Shown: piece by piece, positions 7,110-15,736 of the stretch
Position numbering within the stretch: the stretch's first letter is position 1
How the letters are laid out: each line of letters starts with the position of its first letter
NCBI GenBank assembly: GCA_964383495.1
Contig: CAYLHG010000005.1
Span: 1 to 64,000, forward strand
DNA from: CAWKDC01 sp964383495
GTDB lineage: Bacteria; Pseudomonadota; Gammaproteobacteria; JABCZS01
Direction of reading: 5' to 3'
DNA: 64,000 nucleotides
The notes under the pieces: generated by a model
Databases searched by the model: none
The model's input: the letters and a program-made list of their open reading frames with translations, nothing else
What the model was told of the DNA's origin: nothing
Position numbers and translations under genes: made by a program

Positions 7110-8399
7110 TTAAGACTTACCAGGTTGCACTTTCTTCATTAAAGATTCATATTGATAGGACATCAGGTGGGTTTGGACCTGTTGCATCATGTCCATGACC
7201 ACCACAACCACAATCAATAACGAGGTGCCCCCAAAAACAAAAGGTACGCTCCATGCTAATACCAGAAATTGAGGCAACAAGCACACAAACGCCAGATAAA
7301 GTGCCCCAATTAACGTTAAACGCGTCATCACCGTATCAATGTACCGGGCGGTTTGCTCCCCAGGGCGCATACCTGGAATAAAAGCACCAGACTTCTTGAG
7401 GGTGTCAGCAGTTTCCTCCGGATTATACACGAGTGCCGTATAAAAGAATGCAAAAAAGATGATAGCTACTAAAAATAAGCCTATATAAAGCGGTTGGCCT
7501 GGCGACAACATCAAGGTTAATGTAGACAGCATCCCGCCCTTACCAGCCGCGAAGAATTGAGAAATCGTTGCGGGGAATAATAGAATTGCCGATGCAAAAA
7601 TGGGCGGAATAACCCCAGCCATATTGACCTTTAAAGGCAAATGAGTAGTCTGTGCTGCGTAAACTTTATGCCCATGCTGGCGTTTTGCATAATTTACGGT
7701 AATGCGTCTTTGGCCACGCTCTACGAACACTACAAAGGCTGTAATGCCCACGATGCCTACTACCAATGCAACAAGTGTTAGAATATTCATTTGCCCTTCA
7801 CGAGCCATCATCAATACTTGGCCTATTGCCCCTGGAAAACCAGCTGCAATCCCTGCGAAAATAATGAGGGAAATACCGTTACCAATACCTCGCTCTGTCA
7901 TTTGCTCACCCAACCACATTAAAAACATGGTTCCTGTCATCAAGGTAATACAAACTACAAAGTAGAAAGGGATTCCTGTCATCAATGCTACCCCAGCACC
8001 TGACAAAAATTTGGCTAAACCAATAGACTGAAACAACGCCAAGGCTACCGTACCCATACGTGTATACTGGTTAATTTTACGTCTACCCACCTCGCCTTGT
8101 TTCTTTAGCTCAAGCAACATAGGAGAAACTACAGAAAGCATTTGCACAATAATAGAAGCAGAGATATAAGGCATAATCCCTAAAGCAAATACAGTGAAGC
8201 GAGTTAATGCACCACCAGAAAACATATTGAATAGATCAAGAATAGTACTTCCTTGGGCGCTGAAAAATTCACGTAGCTTGACAGGGTCAATACCTGGAAC
8301 AGGCACGTGAGAGCCGATGCGATACACAATGATCGCACCAATCACAAACAATATTTTATTCCTCAGGGCAACTAATGGCGCCTGCGTTGAATTTGCCAC
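7110..8399 (-). CDS. secY: Protein translocase subunit SecY
   Basis: A 429-residue inner-membrane channel protein (E. coli 443) with ten predicted hydrophobic segments. The plug/TM2 area reads LDLFNMFSGGALTRFTVFALGIMPYISASI, here given only to locate it (first part LDLFNMFSGGALTRF). The cytosolic loops read YAKRQHGHKVY and SGAFIPGMRPG. It starts at GTG (MANSTQAPLVALRNK) behind AAGGAAAT. The N-terminal cytosolic tail is shorter than in E. coli. It forms the Sec channel with SecE, which is encoded at 32 kb, and is co-transcribed with the spc ribosomal genes. Confidence 0.97.
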   Translation of the reverse strand: MANSTQAPLVALRNKILFVIGAIIVYRIGSHVPVPGIDPVKLREFFSAQGSTILDLFNMFSGGALTRFTVFALGIMPYISASIIVQMLSVVSPMLLELKKQGEVGRRKINQYTRMGTVALALFQSIGLAKFLSGAGVALMTGIPFYFVVCITLMTGTMFLMWLGEQMTERGIGNGISLIIFAGIAAGFPGAIGQVLMMAREGQMNILTLVALVVGIVGITAFVVFVERGQRRITVNYAKRQHGHKVYAAQTTHLPLKVNMAGVIPPIFASAILLFPATISQFFAAGKGGMLSTLTLMLSPGQPLYIGLFLVAIIFFAFFYTALVYNPEETADTLKKSGAFIPGMRPGEQTARYIDTVMTRLTLIGALYLAFVCLLPQFLVLAWSVPFVFGGTSLLIVVVVVMDMMQQVQTHLMSYQYESLMKKVQPGKS

Positions 8400-8426
8400 G
8401 GTATTTCCTTAACTGCTAATTGTCCT

Positions 8427-8864
8427 CTAAACATTTACACTGCCACCAGCAGCTTCAATTAATTTTTTGGCGCCTTCAGAAACACGCACGCCTACTACTT
8501 TAACAGGGTGCTTTAATTCTGCTGTTCCAAAAATTTTAACAAACTTAATGGTGTGGTTAATGAAATTCATAGAGCGCAAGGTTTCAACCGTTACTTCTAA
8601 CGCTTGATCCCAATGATTTAAGCTTTCCAAAGGCAGCTCCATCGTTTGACGTGCAATACGGGAAGTAAAACCGTACTTAGCCAAACGGCGATACAAAGGC
8701 ATTTGTCCGCCTTCAAACCCTAGGCGCACTTTTCCGCCCGCACGAGATTTTTGCCCCTTGTGGCCACGCCCGCAAGTCTTACCCTTGCCACTGCCTTGAC
8801 CACGCCCAACACGTTTGCCCTTTTTACGAGCACCAGGCGCTGAAGTTAATGTATTCAATTTCAT
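8427..8864 (-). CDS. rplO: 50S ribosomal protein L15
   Basis: A 145-residue protein started at MKLNTLTSAPGARKKGKRVG, with AAGGA 11 bases upstream; a TTG three codons earlier has no better site. It has the basic Gly-rich N-terminus (RGQGSGKGKTCGRGHKGQ) and the globular C-terminal part VVGVRVSEGAKKLIEAAGG. It is a late assembly protein of the large subunit. Normally rpmD (L30) lies between rpsE and rplO. Here only 20 bases separate them, so rpmD is missing. Confidence 0.97.
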   Translation of the reverse strand: MKLNTLTSAPGARKKGKRVGRGQGSGKGKTCGRGHKGQKSRAGGKVRLGFEGGQMPLYRRLAKYGFTSRIARQTMELPLESLNHWDQALEVTVETLRSMNFINHTIKFVKIFGTAELKHPVKVVGVRVSEGAKKLIEAAGGSVNV

Positions 8865-8884
8865 GGTACACAATCCTTACAACT

Positions 8885-9409
8885 TTATTTCTCAGATTTC
8901 TCTGCAGGCTCCAAATCGCTCAAAGAAATGCCGCGTTTTGCTGCAACATACTCAGGGGAGGTCATGGTGGTTAAACCCTTTAATGTGGCATGAACGACAT
9001 TAAGGGGGTTAGAAGAACCAATGCATTTACCCAACACGTTGTGTACACCCGCTACTTCTAGAACAGCGCGCATTGCACCACCCGCGATAATTCCAGTACC
9101 TTCGCTTGCAGGTAACATAACAACTTTGGAAGCACCGTGACGCGCATGCACATCATGGAACAAAGTACCTCGGTTTAAATGAACACGAATCATGTTTCTT
9201 CGTGCGCTTTCTAAAGCTTTTGCAATCGCTAATGGCGCTTCAGCAGATTTACCTCTGCCTACACCAACACGACCGTTGCCATCACCAACGACAACACAAG
9301 CCGCAAAACTAAACCTACGACCACCTTTTACTACAGTGGCTGTGCGCATAACGCCTACTAATCTTTCCAGAAGGCCATCACTTTTGGTTGTTGAGTCAAA
9401 TCCAGACAT
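8885..9409 (-). CDS. rpsE: 30S ribosomal protein S5
   Basis: A 174-residue protein with the double-stranded-RNA-like N-terminal domain (ATVVKGGRRFSFAACVVVGD, GRVGVGRGKSAEAPLAIAKA) and a C-terminal domain (GTGIIAGGAMRAVLEVAGV, KCIGSSNPLNVVHATLKGL). It works in decoding fidelity and mRNA unwinding at the 30S entry site. It lies between rplR and rplO in the spc operon. Confidence 0.97.
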   Translation of the reverse strand: MSGFDSTTKSDGLLERLVGVMRTATVVKGGRRFSFAACVVVGDGNGRVGVGRGKSAEAPLAIAKALESARRNMIRVHLNRGTLFHDVHARHGASKVVMLPASEGTGIIAGGAMRAVLEVAGVHNVLGKCIGSSNPLNVVHATLKGLTTMTSPEYVAAKRGISLSDLEPAEKSEK

Positions 9410-9421
9410 TGATTACACCCT

Positions 9422-9802
9422 TTAAAATTGCAAACCAGCTTCTCTTGCTTTATCAGCCAACGCTTTCACGCGGCCATGATAAAGAAACCCAGAACGATCA
9501 AATGCAACATTTGTATACCCTGCTTCAATCGCAGCCTTAGCGATTGCAGCCCCCACTTTTTCTGCTGCTTCTACATTCCCCGTGTACTTGAGCTCTCCGC
9601 GCAAGGATGGGGACAGTGTAGAAACACACGCAACCACTTCATCTGAGACACCACTTTTAGACAGTGCCTTCGGAACAATAATTTGCGCATAAATATGACG
9701 AGGTGTTTTATGAACACACAAACGAACCTCATTTAAACGACGCTGAATCCCTCGAGTCTTTTTAGTACGACGCTTCCGTGAAGCAACTTTTACATTTTTC
9801 AT
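9422..9802 (-). CDS. rplR: 50S ribosomal protein L18
   Basis: A 126-residue 5S rRNA-binding protein. The basic N-terminus (KVASRKRRTKKTRGIQRRLN) is followed by RLCVHKTPRHIYAQIIVPKA, and the end GFLYHGRVKALADKAREAGLQF-like is typical (quoted part GRVKALADKAREAGL). It sits in the central protuberance with L5. Order and spacing (rplF 11 bases before, rpsE 12 bases after) are standard for the spc operon. Confidence 0.97.
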   Translation of the reverse strand: MKNVKVASRKRRTKKTRGIQRRLNEVRLCVHKTPRHIYAQIIVPKALSKSGVSDEVVACVSTLSPSLRGELKYTGNVEAAEKVGAAIAKAAIEAGYTNVAFDRSGFLYHGRVKALADKAREAGLQF

Positions 9803-9813
9803 GACAATCCTTC

Positions 9814-10365
9814 CTACTTCTTCGTCTCTTTCAGAACAATAACTTCATCAGCATAACGAACACCTTTACCTTTATAGGGTTCTGGCGGACGGAACGCACG
9901 GATATCCGCAGCTACCTGGCCTACCAAATGCTTATCAATACCCTTTACAATGACCTCGGTAAGGGTTGGAGCTTCAATCGTAATCCCTTCAGGAATAGCA
10001 TACTGAATAGGGTGAGAAAAGCCCAACGCCAAATTCAATGTTTTTCCTTGCACTTGCGCGCGATACCCCACTCCTACGAGTGTTAATTTCACTGAAAAAC
10101 CGTGAGTAACACCGTGCACCATATTGGCTAAAAGAGCACGCATCGTACCTGTCACAGCAACGACTTTTTGTTCGCTGTCTGTATCCGTATTTGGAGCAGG
10201 ATGTAATTGAATAACGTTGTCATTTTGCTCCCATTTCACTGCTGGGTGCAAATCTAAAATCAAGCTGCCCTTCGGGCCTTTTACCGTCACTGCAGAGCCA
10301 TCATAGGACGCTGTTACAGCGGCCGGTAAGGCTAAGGGACGTTTTGCTAATCGTGTTGATGCCAT
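9814..10365 (-). CDS. rplF: 50S ribosomal protein L6
   Basis: A 183-residue protein started at MASTRLAKRPLALPA, which aligns with the family start and has AGAGAG upstream. A longer frame opening 15 codons earlier overlaps rpsH and is not needed. It consists of two L6 repeats, and the second has the conserved GYRAQVQGKTLNLALGFSHP and PPEPYKGKGVRYADEVI. L6 lies near the sarcin-ricin loop. Confidence 0.97.
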   Translation of the reverse strand: MASTRLAKRPLALPAAVTASYDGSAVTVKGPKGSLILDLHPAVKWEQNDNVIQLHPAPNTDTDSEQKVVAVTGTMRALLANMVHGVTHGFSVKLTLVGVGYRAQVQGKTLNLALGFSHPIQYAIPEGITIEAPTLTEVIVKGIDKHLVGQVAADIRAFRPPEPYKGKGVRYADEVIVLKETKK

Positions 10366-10375
10366 AACTACTCTC

Positions 10376-10771
10376 TTATGCAACCATACAAATAATTTCG
10401 CCACCAACACCCAACTGCTTGGCCTGTTTATCAGTCATCAGGCCTTTGGACGTCGACACCACATAACAACCCAAACCACCCAGCAAAGGACGTATTTGCT
10501 TTGCGCTAGCATATCGGCGTAGCGCAGGGCGGCTTACACGTGAGATTTTTGAAATCACGGGCTTACCTTGATAATATTTCAATGAAATATAAATCACAGG
10601 TTTGTTATCAACCGCTTCATCACGGAAATTTTCAATGTAACCTTGTTCCAACAACACACGCAATAAATCTTTTTTGTGCTTTGAGGCAGGAACAACTACG
10701 AACTCATGTTGACGCTGACCAGCATTACGAATGCGGGTAAGCATATCTGAAATTGGATCTTGCATACTCAT
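10376..10771 (-). CDS. rpsH: 30S ribosomal protein S8
   Basis: A 131-residue protein starting MSMQDPISDMLTRIRNAGQ. The C-terminal rRNA-binding part reads RVSRPALRRYASAKQI and STSKGLMTDKQAKQLGVGGE. S8 binds helix 21 of 16S rRNA, and in E. coli it is the spc operon translational repressor through a site at rplE. It lies between rpsN and rplF. Confidence 0.97.
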   Translation of the reverse strand: MSMQDPISDMLTRIRNAGQRQHEFVVVPASKHKKDLLRVLLEQGYIENFRDEAVDNKPVIYISLKYYQGKPVISKISRVSRPALRRYASAKQIRPLLGGLGCYVVSTSKGLMTDKQAKQLGVGGEIICMVA

Positions 10772-10789
10772 CTCTTACACCTTACCCTT

Positions 10790-11104
10790 TTACCAGCTGG
10801 ATTTATAAACACCAGGAACCAAACCTTCGGAAATCATCTTACGCAGATAAATCCGGCTAATCCCTGTAAAATTGTTACCACGAGGACGGCCTGTTTTGCG
10901 GCAAATTTTACGTAAACGCGTTGGGCTAGCGTTACGCGGTAACTTGCTTACATCCATCCATGCTGTCATCCGTTCTTCCATTGAAGCTTCAGGATTTTTG
11001 CATATTTCATGGGCACGTGCAATCAAAGCAGTGCGACGTTGGCGATGCTTTGTAATTGCATTTTTTTTCTTTAAGGTACGTTCAACAGTACTAAGTTTTG
11101 CCAT
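10790..11104 (-). CDS. rpsN: 30S ribosomal protein S14 (zinc-free, long form)
   Basis: A 104-residue protein of the long proteobacterial form without Cys pairs. It carries ASPTRLRKICRKTGRPRG and the end SRIYLRKMISEGLVPGVYKS. It binds the 30S head near S3 and S10. It starts two bases after the rplE stop, so translation is probably coupled. Confidence 0.97.
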   Translation of the reverse strand: MAKLSTVERTLKKKNAITKHRQRRTALIARAHEICKNPEASMEERMTAWMDVSKLPRNASPTRLRKICRKTGRPRGNNFTGISRIYLRKMISEGLVPGVYKSSW

Positions 11105-11106
11105 GA

Positions 11107-11658
11107 TTAACTCTTCACCTCTTTAAATGGAAAATTAAATGCGAGCAATAATTCTAACGCATCTTGATCAGAAGCTGCATCCAATGTGATGCAAATATCA
11201 AAGCCGCGTAATTGATCTACTTTTTCAAAATCAATTTCTGGGCAAATAGTTTGCTCTTTGATACCCATAGCAAAATTGCCTGTGCCGTCAAAACCACGGC
11301 GAGACACACCACGGAAATCTCTTACACGAGGCAAGTAGATACTAATTAGTCTGTCTAAAAATTCGTACATTTTTGTGCGGCGCAACGTTACTTTGCAGCC
11401 AATAGGCCAGCCTTCACGAATCTTAAAGCCAGCAATGGATTTTCTCGCCAAAGTAATTTGTGCTTTTTGGCCAGCGATTTTGCTCAGTTGATCTACAGCA
11501 AAATCAAGCACCTTTTTATCGATAGCGGCTTCACCGACACCCATATTCAATGTGATCTTTTTGATCTTTGGTACTCTCATCCGATTGTAACCCTTTTGCT
11601 TCACAAAGCTAGGGGCAATCTCGTTAAGGTACATCTCTTGCAATCTTGGTAAGGACAT
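11107..11658 (-). CDS. rplE: 50S ribosomal protein L5
   Basis: A 183-residue protein. The conserved parts are KITLNMGVGEAAIDKKVLD, TLARKSIAGFKIREGWPIG and RDFRGVSRRGFDGTGNFAMG. L5 binds 5S rRNA with L18 in the central protuberance and contacts S13 across the subunit bridge, which matters here because S13 is divergent. It lies between rplX and rpsN. Confidence 0.97.
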   Translation of the reverse strand: MSLPRLQEMYLNEIAPSFVKQKGYNRMRVPKIKKITLNMGVGEAAIDKKVLDFAVDQLSKIAGQKAQITLARKSIAGFKIREGWPIGCKVTLRRTKMYEFLDRLISIYLPRVRDFRGVSRRGFDGTGNFAMGIKEQTICPEIDFEKVDQLRGFDICITLDAASDQDALELLLAFNFPFKEVKS

Positions 11659-11676
11659 GCTTAAACCTCTTTAACA

Positions 11677-12018
11677 CTACTTGTCTGTTGCTGGGGTCGG
11701 GATAGGTTCACCAGAAGACTTAAAGACGCGAACTTTAGCGCCATCTTTAGCAACAGAATAACCCACACGATCGGCTTTGTTGGTTTTTGGATTCAAAATG
11801 GCTACATTAGAAATATGTAGCGGCATTTCACGTTTTTCCAAACCACCTTGAATATTCAAGTTAGGATTAGGGCGAACAGCCTTGGTTGCAAGGTTGACAC
11901 CATCTACTAACACTCTGGTATCTTTAGGCGCAACAGAAAGCACACGCCCCGTTTGCCCTTTTGCTTTACCGGCAATGACAATGACTTCATCACCCTTGAG
12001 AATTTTTGCTTTCGTCAT
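11677..12018 (-). CDS. rplX: 50S ribosomal protein L24
   Basis: A 113-residue protein with an N-terminal KOW motif (KGDEVIVIAGKAKGQTGRVL) and the conserved NPNLNIQGGLEKREMPLHIS. It starts 23S rRNA folding and later sits at the tunnel exit. A Pro/Thr-rich tail (GEPIPTPATDK) makes it slightly longer than E. coli L24 (104). Confidence 0.97.
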   Translation of the reverse strand: MTKAKILKGDEVIVIAGKAKGQTGRVLSVAPKDTRVLVDGVNLATKAVRPNPNLNIQGGLEKREMPLHISNVAILNPKTNKADRVGYSVAKDGAKVRVFKSSGEPIPTPATDK

Positions 12019-12028
12019 TTCTACACCC

Positions 12029-12397
12029 TTATAGCACTTCTGGAGCCAATGAAATAATCTTCATGAAAGCTTCACCACGTAATTCACGCGTTACTGGCCC
12101 GAAAATACGTGTCCCAATCGGTTGCTTTTGTTTATTCAACAATACAACAGCATTCCGATCAAAACGAATCACTGATCCGTCTTTACGACGAACACCCTTG
12201 CGAGTACGTACCACCAAAGCAAAAAGCACTTCACCTTGCTTTACTTTGCCTTTCGCAATAGCATCTTTTACAGATACAACGACCACATCGCCAATCTGCG
12301 CATAACGACGCTTTGACCCGCCTAATACTTTAATACATTCTACCTGTTTTGCGCCGCTGTTATCAGCTACTTCCAGGCGTGTGCTCGTTTGTATCAT
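12029..12397 (-). CDS. rplN: 50S ribosomal protein L14
   Basis: A 122-residue protein with the very conserved TRLEVADNSGAKQVECIKVL, and GTRIFGPVTRELR near the end. It lies at the subunit interface next to L19. Its ATG overlaps the rpsQ stop (ATGA), indicating translational coupling. Confidence 0.97.
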   Translation of the reverse strand: MIQTSTRLEVADNSGAKQVECIKVLGGSKRRYAQIGDVVVVSVKDAIAKGKVKQGEVLFALVVRTRKGVRRKDGSVIRFDRNAVVLLNKQKQPIGTRIFGPVTRELRGEAFMKIISLAPEVL

Positions 12398-12651
12398 TTT
12401 GCACGCTCCATAATCTCACGTACCACCCAAGCTTTCATCTTTGATAAAGGGCGACTCATTTCAATCTTTACAACATCACCAATAGAACAGGTATTGTCAG
12501 CATCATGCGCGTAAAAACGCGTTCTCGATTCAACATACTTGCCATAGCGAGGATGTTGCTTCTTCACGACACGCAAAACAACAACGGTTTTATCCATCTT
12601 GTTACTCACTACACGGCCTACAACCGTTTTTGTATTTTCCAACTCCGTCAT
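12394..12651 (-). CDS. rpsQ: 30S ribosomal protein S17
   Basis: An 85-residue OB-fold protein with GRVVSNKMDKTVVVLRVVKK and HPRYGKYVESRTRFYAHD. It is a primary 16S rRNA binder of the 30S body. The stop overlaps the rplN start by four bases, and rpmC ends two bases upstream. Confidence 0.97.
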   Translation of the reverse strand: MTELENTKTVVGRVVSNKMDKTVVVLRVVKKQHPRYGKYVESRTRFYAHDADNTCSIGDVVKIEMSRPLSKMKAWVVREIMERAK

Positions 12652-12653
12652 GA

Positions 12654-12845
12654 TTACTGGTAACCCTTCTCAGTTAAAATAGTATGCACGCGAGCTATTG
12701 TCTTTTTAAGAGGACGACAACTCATATGACGCATTTCGCTTTTCATCTTCCGCGTAATCCTGAGCTGAAGACATTCTTTCTTCAACTCTTGCAACTTGGT
12801 GAGCAATTCAGCTGCATCCAATTTTCTTAAGTCTACTGCTTTCAT
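12654..12845 (-). CDS. rpmC: 50S ribosomal protein L29
   Basis: A 63-residue helical hairpin protein (MKAVDLRKLDAAELLTKLQE ... HTILTEKGYQ). It lies at the tunnel exit beside L23, near the SRP and trigger-factor docking area. Its start overlaps the rplP stop as ATGA. The segment MRHMSCRPLKKTIARVHT replaces the usual 'R...I.RVKTVL' helix but keeps the pattern. Confidence 0.95.
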   Translation of the reverse strand: MKAVDLRKLDAAELLTKLQELKKECLQLRITRKMKSEMRHMSCRPLKKTIARVHTILTEKGYQ

Positions 12846-13258
12846 CCCATGACTTCCCTTATAACAAAGACCGTCTTCACAGGGAGCTTAGAAGCTGCAA
12901 GCGCGAAAGCTTCGCGTGCCGTGGCTTCATCAACCCCTGCCATTTCATACAAGACCTTACCAGGCTTTACCACTGCTACCCAATATTCCACGTTACCCTT
13001 ACCTTTACCTTGACGAACTTCCAAAGGCTTAGCAGTAATAGGCTTGTCTGGGAACAACCTAATCCAGATCTTACCGCCACGCTTAACGTAACGGGTCATG
13101 GCGCGACGCGCTGCCTCGATCTGCCGGGCTGTGATTCTACCACGATCTACTGTCTTTAATCCATACTCTCCGAAGCTTACTTTTGCACCTTTAGTAGCAG
13201 AACCGCACATACGGCCTTTTTGCTGCTTCCGGTATTTTGTGCGTTTTGGGGATAACAT
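12842..13258 (-). CDS. rplP: 50S ribosomal protein L16
   Basis: A 138-residue protein starting MLSPKRTKYRKQQKGRM. Conserved parts are GLKTVDRGRITARQIEAARR and RGGKIWIRLFPDKPITAKPL. L16 lies by the A-site tRNA elbow and is needed for late 50S maturation. It is coupled to rpmC by an ATGA overlap and follows rpsC by one base. Confidence 0.97.
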   Translation of the reverse strand: MLSPKRTKYRKQQKGRMCGSATKGAKVSFGEYGLKTVDRGRITARQIEAARRAMTRYVKRGGKIWIRLFPDKPITAKPLEVRQGKGKGNVEYWVAVVKPGKVLYEMAGVDEATAREAFALAASKLPVKTVFVIREVMG

Positions 13259-13259
13259 A

Positions 13260-13916
13260 CTATACCTCTTCCTCTTTCACGGGTTCTTTCTTAAAGACTT
13301 CCCCTTTGAAAATCCACACCTTAATGCCGATGATACCATACGTTGTTTTGGCTTCAGCGACCCCATAATCAATATCTGCACGGAAAGTATGCAAAGGCAC
13401 ACGACCTTCACGATATTGTTCCGTTCTAGCAATTTCAGCTCCGCCTAAACGGCCACTCACACAGATCTTCACTCCTAAAGCGCCTGCCCGCAAAGCAGTG
13501 CTCACAGCACGCTTCATGGCTCTGCGAAACATCACACGCTTTTCAAGCTGTTGTGCAATAGTTTGTGCCACGATTGTCGCATCCGTATCGGGTTTGCGTA
13601 CTTCTTCAATCGTAATTTGAACAGGCACACCTACTAGCTTGGTGAGCTCTTGGCGCAAAGGTTCAATGTCTTCCCCTTTCTTACCAATGGCAGCACCTGG
13701 CCTTGCACATTTAACACGAATAACGGCATTTTTTGCTGGGCGCTCAATGATGATTTCACTCACTTGCGCTTGTGCCAATTTCTTATTCAAAAATTCGCGC
13801 ACTTCAAGATCACTATACAATAAATCAGCGTAATCTCTGTAATTTGCAAACCATTTAGAAGAATGCTCCGTCACAATACCTAATCTGACAGAATTTGGAT
13901 GTACTTTTTGACCCAT
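13260..13916 (-). CDS. rpsC: 30S ribosomal protein S3
   Basis: A 218-residue protein (E. coli 233) started at MGQKVHPNSVRLGIV, which has AGAGAAAT upstream; a 14-codon longer frame overlaps rplV and is not used. It has the KH domain (ARPGAAIGKKGEDIEPLRQE) and the C-terminal domain (GALGVKICVSGRLGGAEIAR, DYGVAEAKTTYGIIGIKVW). It forms the mRNA entry site with S4 and S5. The C-terminal tail after EPVKEEEV is short. Confidence 0.96.
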   Translation of the reverse strand: MGQKVHPNSVRLGIVTEHSSKWFANYRDYADLLYSDLEVREFLNKKLAQAQVSEIIIERPAKNAVIRVKCARPGAAIGKKGEDIEPLRQELTKLVGVPVQITIEEVRKPDTDATIVAQTIAQQLEKRVMFRRAMKRAVSTALRAGALGVKICVSGRLGGAEIARTEQYREGRVPLHTFRADIDYGVAEAKTTYGIIGIKVWIFKGEVFKKEPVKEEEV

Positions 13917-13917
13917 A

Positions 13918-14280
13918 CTAATTTCTCTCTTTCGCAGGAACAGACTTCTCAGCCACAACCACAGTAATATGACTCGTGGGCTTTTTCACATGGTCAGCTC
14001 GGCCTTTGGCTCGAGGCTTTACCCGTTTAAAAGAAGGGCCTTGGTTGACGTAAATAGACTGAACGATTAAATCATCAATATCTCCATGCAAATTATTTTC
14101 GTAATTTGCAATGGCTGAATTCAAACATTTGCTTACATAAGCAGCTGCTTTATTGGGCAATTGCTCTAATACTTGCAATGCTTGAAACACAGGCATTCCT
14201 CTGACGCAATCTACTACCAACCGCGTTTTTTGGGTTGAAAGCCGTGCATCTCTTAAATGTGCCGTTGCTTGCATGGCCAT
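13918..14280 (-). CDS. rplV: 50S ribosomal protein L22
   Basis: A 120-residue protein (E. coli 110). It has the globular part (STQKTRLVVDCVRGMPVFQA, KCLNSAIANYENN) and the long hairpin lining the exit tunnel (KRVKPRAKGRADHVKKPTSH). Residues of this hairpin affect macrolide action. Its ATG shares one base with the rpsS stop (TAATG). Confidence 0.97.
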   Translation of the reverse strand: MAMQATAHLRDARLSTQKTRLVVDCVRGMPVFQALQVLEQLPNKAAAYVSKCLNSAIANYENNLHGDIDDLIVQSIYVNQGPSFKRVKPRAKGRADHVKKPTSHITVVVAEKSVPAKERN

Positions 14281-14567
14281 TACTTCCTCTCCTCTTTGGT
14301 CGCTTTAGTGCCAGAATGCGCCTTAAAAGTGCGGGTAGGCGCAAACTCACCCAGTTTATGACCCACCATATCTTCTGTAATAAAAATAGGAACATGTTGG
14401 CGACCATTATGTACTGCAAGGGTAAGACCTACCATTACAGGAATAACCGTAGATGCACGAGACCAAGTCTTGATCACTTGCTTCTTGAGATTGCCTGCGG
14501 TTGCCTTGAGCACCTTGGCATATAAGCTAGGCTGAACAAAAGGGCCTTTTTTAACTGAACGTGGCAC
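14280..14567 (-). CDS. rpsS: 30S ribosomal protein S19
   Basis: A 95-residue protein starting MPRSVKKGPFVQPSLYAKVL, with STVIPVMVGLTLAVHNGRQH and GHKLGEFAPTRTFKAHSG. It binds the 30S head with S13. It lies in the standard S10-operon place between rplB and rplV. Confidence 0.97.
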   Translation of the reverse strand: MPRSVKKGPFVQPSLYAKVLKATAGNLKKQVIKTWSRASTVIPVMVGLTLAVHNGRQHVPIFITEDMVGHKLGEFAPTRTFKAHSGTKATKEERK

Positions 14568-14588
14568 AAATAACCTCTCTCATGATAC

Positions 14589-15425
14589 TTAGTTACGTCT
14601 GTCGCGAACAATGTACTTGTTCGAAGACTTAGACCGTTTACGTGTTTTGTAACCCTTGGTCGGCAACCCTTTCGCCGACACAGGATGACGACCCCCCGAA
14701 GTACGGCCTTCACCGCCCCCGTGCGGATGGTCAACAGGGTTCATCGCAACACCCCTTACGGTTGGGCGAATACCGCGATGGCGTGCAGCCCCCGCTTTAC
14801 CCAAAACACGCAAGCTATGCTCGCTGAAACCGACTTCCCCTACCGTTGCACGGCAGGTTTCAAGTACTTTACGCATTTCCCCAGATTGCAAGCGCAAGGT
14901 CACATACCCAGCATCTTTAGCAATCAGTTGAGCTCTGGCGCCGGCTGTACGAACTAACTGAGCTCCACGACCCAATTTCATTTCAACACAATGCACAACA
15001 GAACCCTGTGGGATGAACTTCATAGGAAGGCAATTACCTACTTTAATTTCGGCACTCGCACCGGACATGACTTCATCACCCGCTTTCAAACCTTTAGGCG
15101 CTATAATATAACGCTTTTCACCATCTTTGTACACTAAAAGTGCAAGATGAGCCGTACGGTTAGGATCATATTCTAAACGCTCTACGCGTGCAGCAATACC
15201 ATCTTTGTCATTACGCTTAAAATCGATCAAACGGTAATGTTGCTTATGCCCACCACCACGACGTTCGATTGTCATACGTCCTTGGTTATTACGACCAGAG
15301 GTACGTGTCTTGGGACGGGTTAACGCCTTAACAGGACGACCTTTGTATAGATCAGTCTCTTTCACACGTACTTGTTGACGTGTGCCAGGAGTTAACGGTC
15401 GCATTTGTTTAATAATAACAGCCAT
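14589..15425 (-). CDS. rplB: 50S ribosomal protein L2
   Basis: A 278-residue protein. It has the OB-like domain (RNNQGRMTIERRGGGHKQHY) and the C-terminal SH3-like part. The catalytic-centre loop MNPVDHPHGGGEGRTSGGRH contains the His conserved for subunit association and peptidyl transfer. It lies between rplW and rpsS. Confidence 0.98.
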   Translation of the reverse strand: MAVIIKQMRPLTPGTRQQVRVKETDLYKGRPVKALTRPKTRTSGRNNQGRMTIERRGGGHKQHYRLIDFKRNDKDGIAARVERLEYDPNRTAHLALLVYKDGEKRYIIAPKGLKAGDEVMSGASAEIKVGNCLPMKFIPQGSVVHCVEMKLGRGAQLVRTAGARAQLIAKDAGYVTLRLQSGEMRKVLETCRATVGEVGFSEHSLRVLGKAGAARHRGIRPTVRGVAMNPVDHPHGGGEGRTSGGRHPVSAKGLPTKGYKTRKRSKSSNKYIVRDRRN

Positions 15426-15439
15426 TTTCTCTTCCTCGT

Positions 15440-15736
15440 TTATTGGGTAGCAATCGAATCAATGGTGTGGCCAGCCGCCAAAGTGACGTAGGCCTTTTTC
15501 ACATCACTACGCTTACCCGCCATAAAACGTGTACGCTTTGTTTTGCCCAATTGGTTGAGGATGTTTACCTTTACCACGCTCACATTGAAAGCTTTTTCAA
15601 CAGCTTTTTTCACATCAGTACGTGATGCACGAGGACAAACTTCGAATACGTATTGGTTCGATGTCCCCATGATGGTTACTGATTTCTCAGAAAGCACGGG
15701 CGCTTTGATTAAATCAAAATATTGATCACGTGTCAT
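15440..15736 (-). CDS. rplW: 50S ribosomal protein L23
   Basis: A 98-residue protein with APVLSEKSVTIMGTSNQYVF and the basic loop KTKRTRFMAGKRSDVKKAYV. L23 is the docking site of trigger factor and SRP at the tunnel exit. Its ATG overlaps the rplD stop by four bases. Confidence 0.97.
   Translation of the reverse strand: MTRDQYFDLIKAPVLSEKSVTIMGTSNQYVFEVCPRASRTDVKKAVEKAFNVSVVKVNILNQLGKTKRTRFMAGKRSDVKKAYVTLAAGHTIDSIATQ

Noticed and set aside
9814..10410. Longer rplF start (MLVAKLFVWLHKR...)
   Set aside because: It overlaps rpsH, adds residues foreign to L6, and the internal ATG aligns with the family start.
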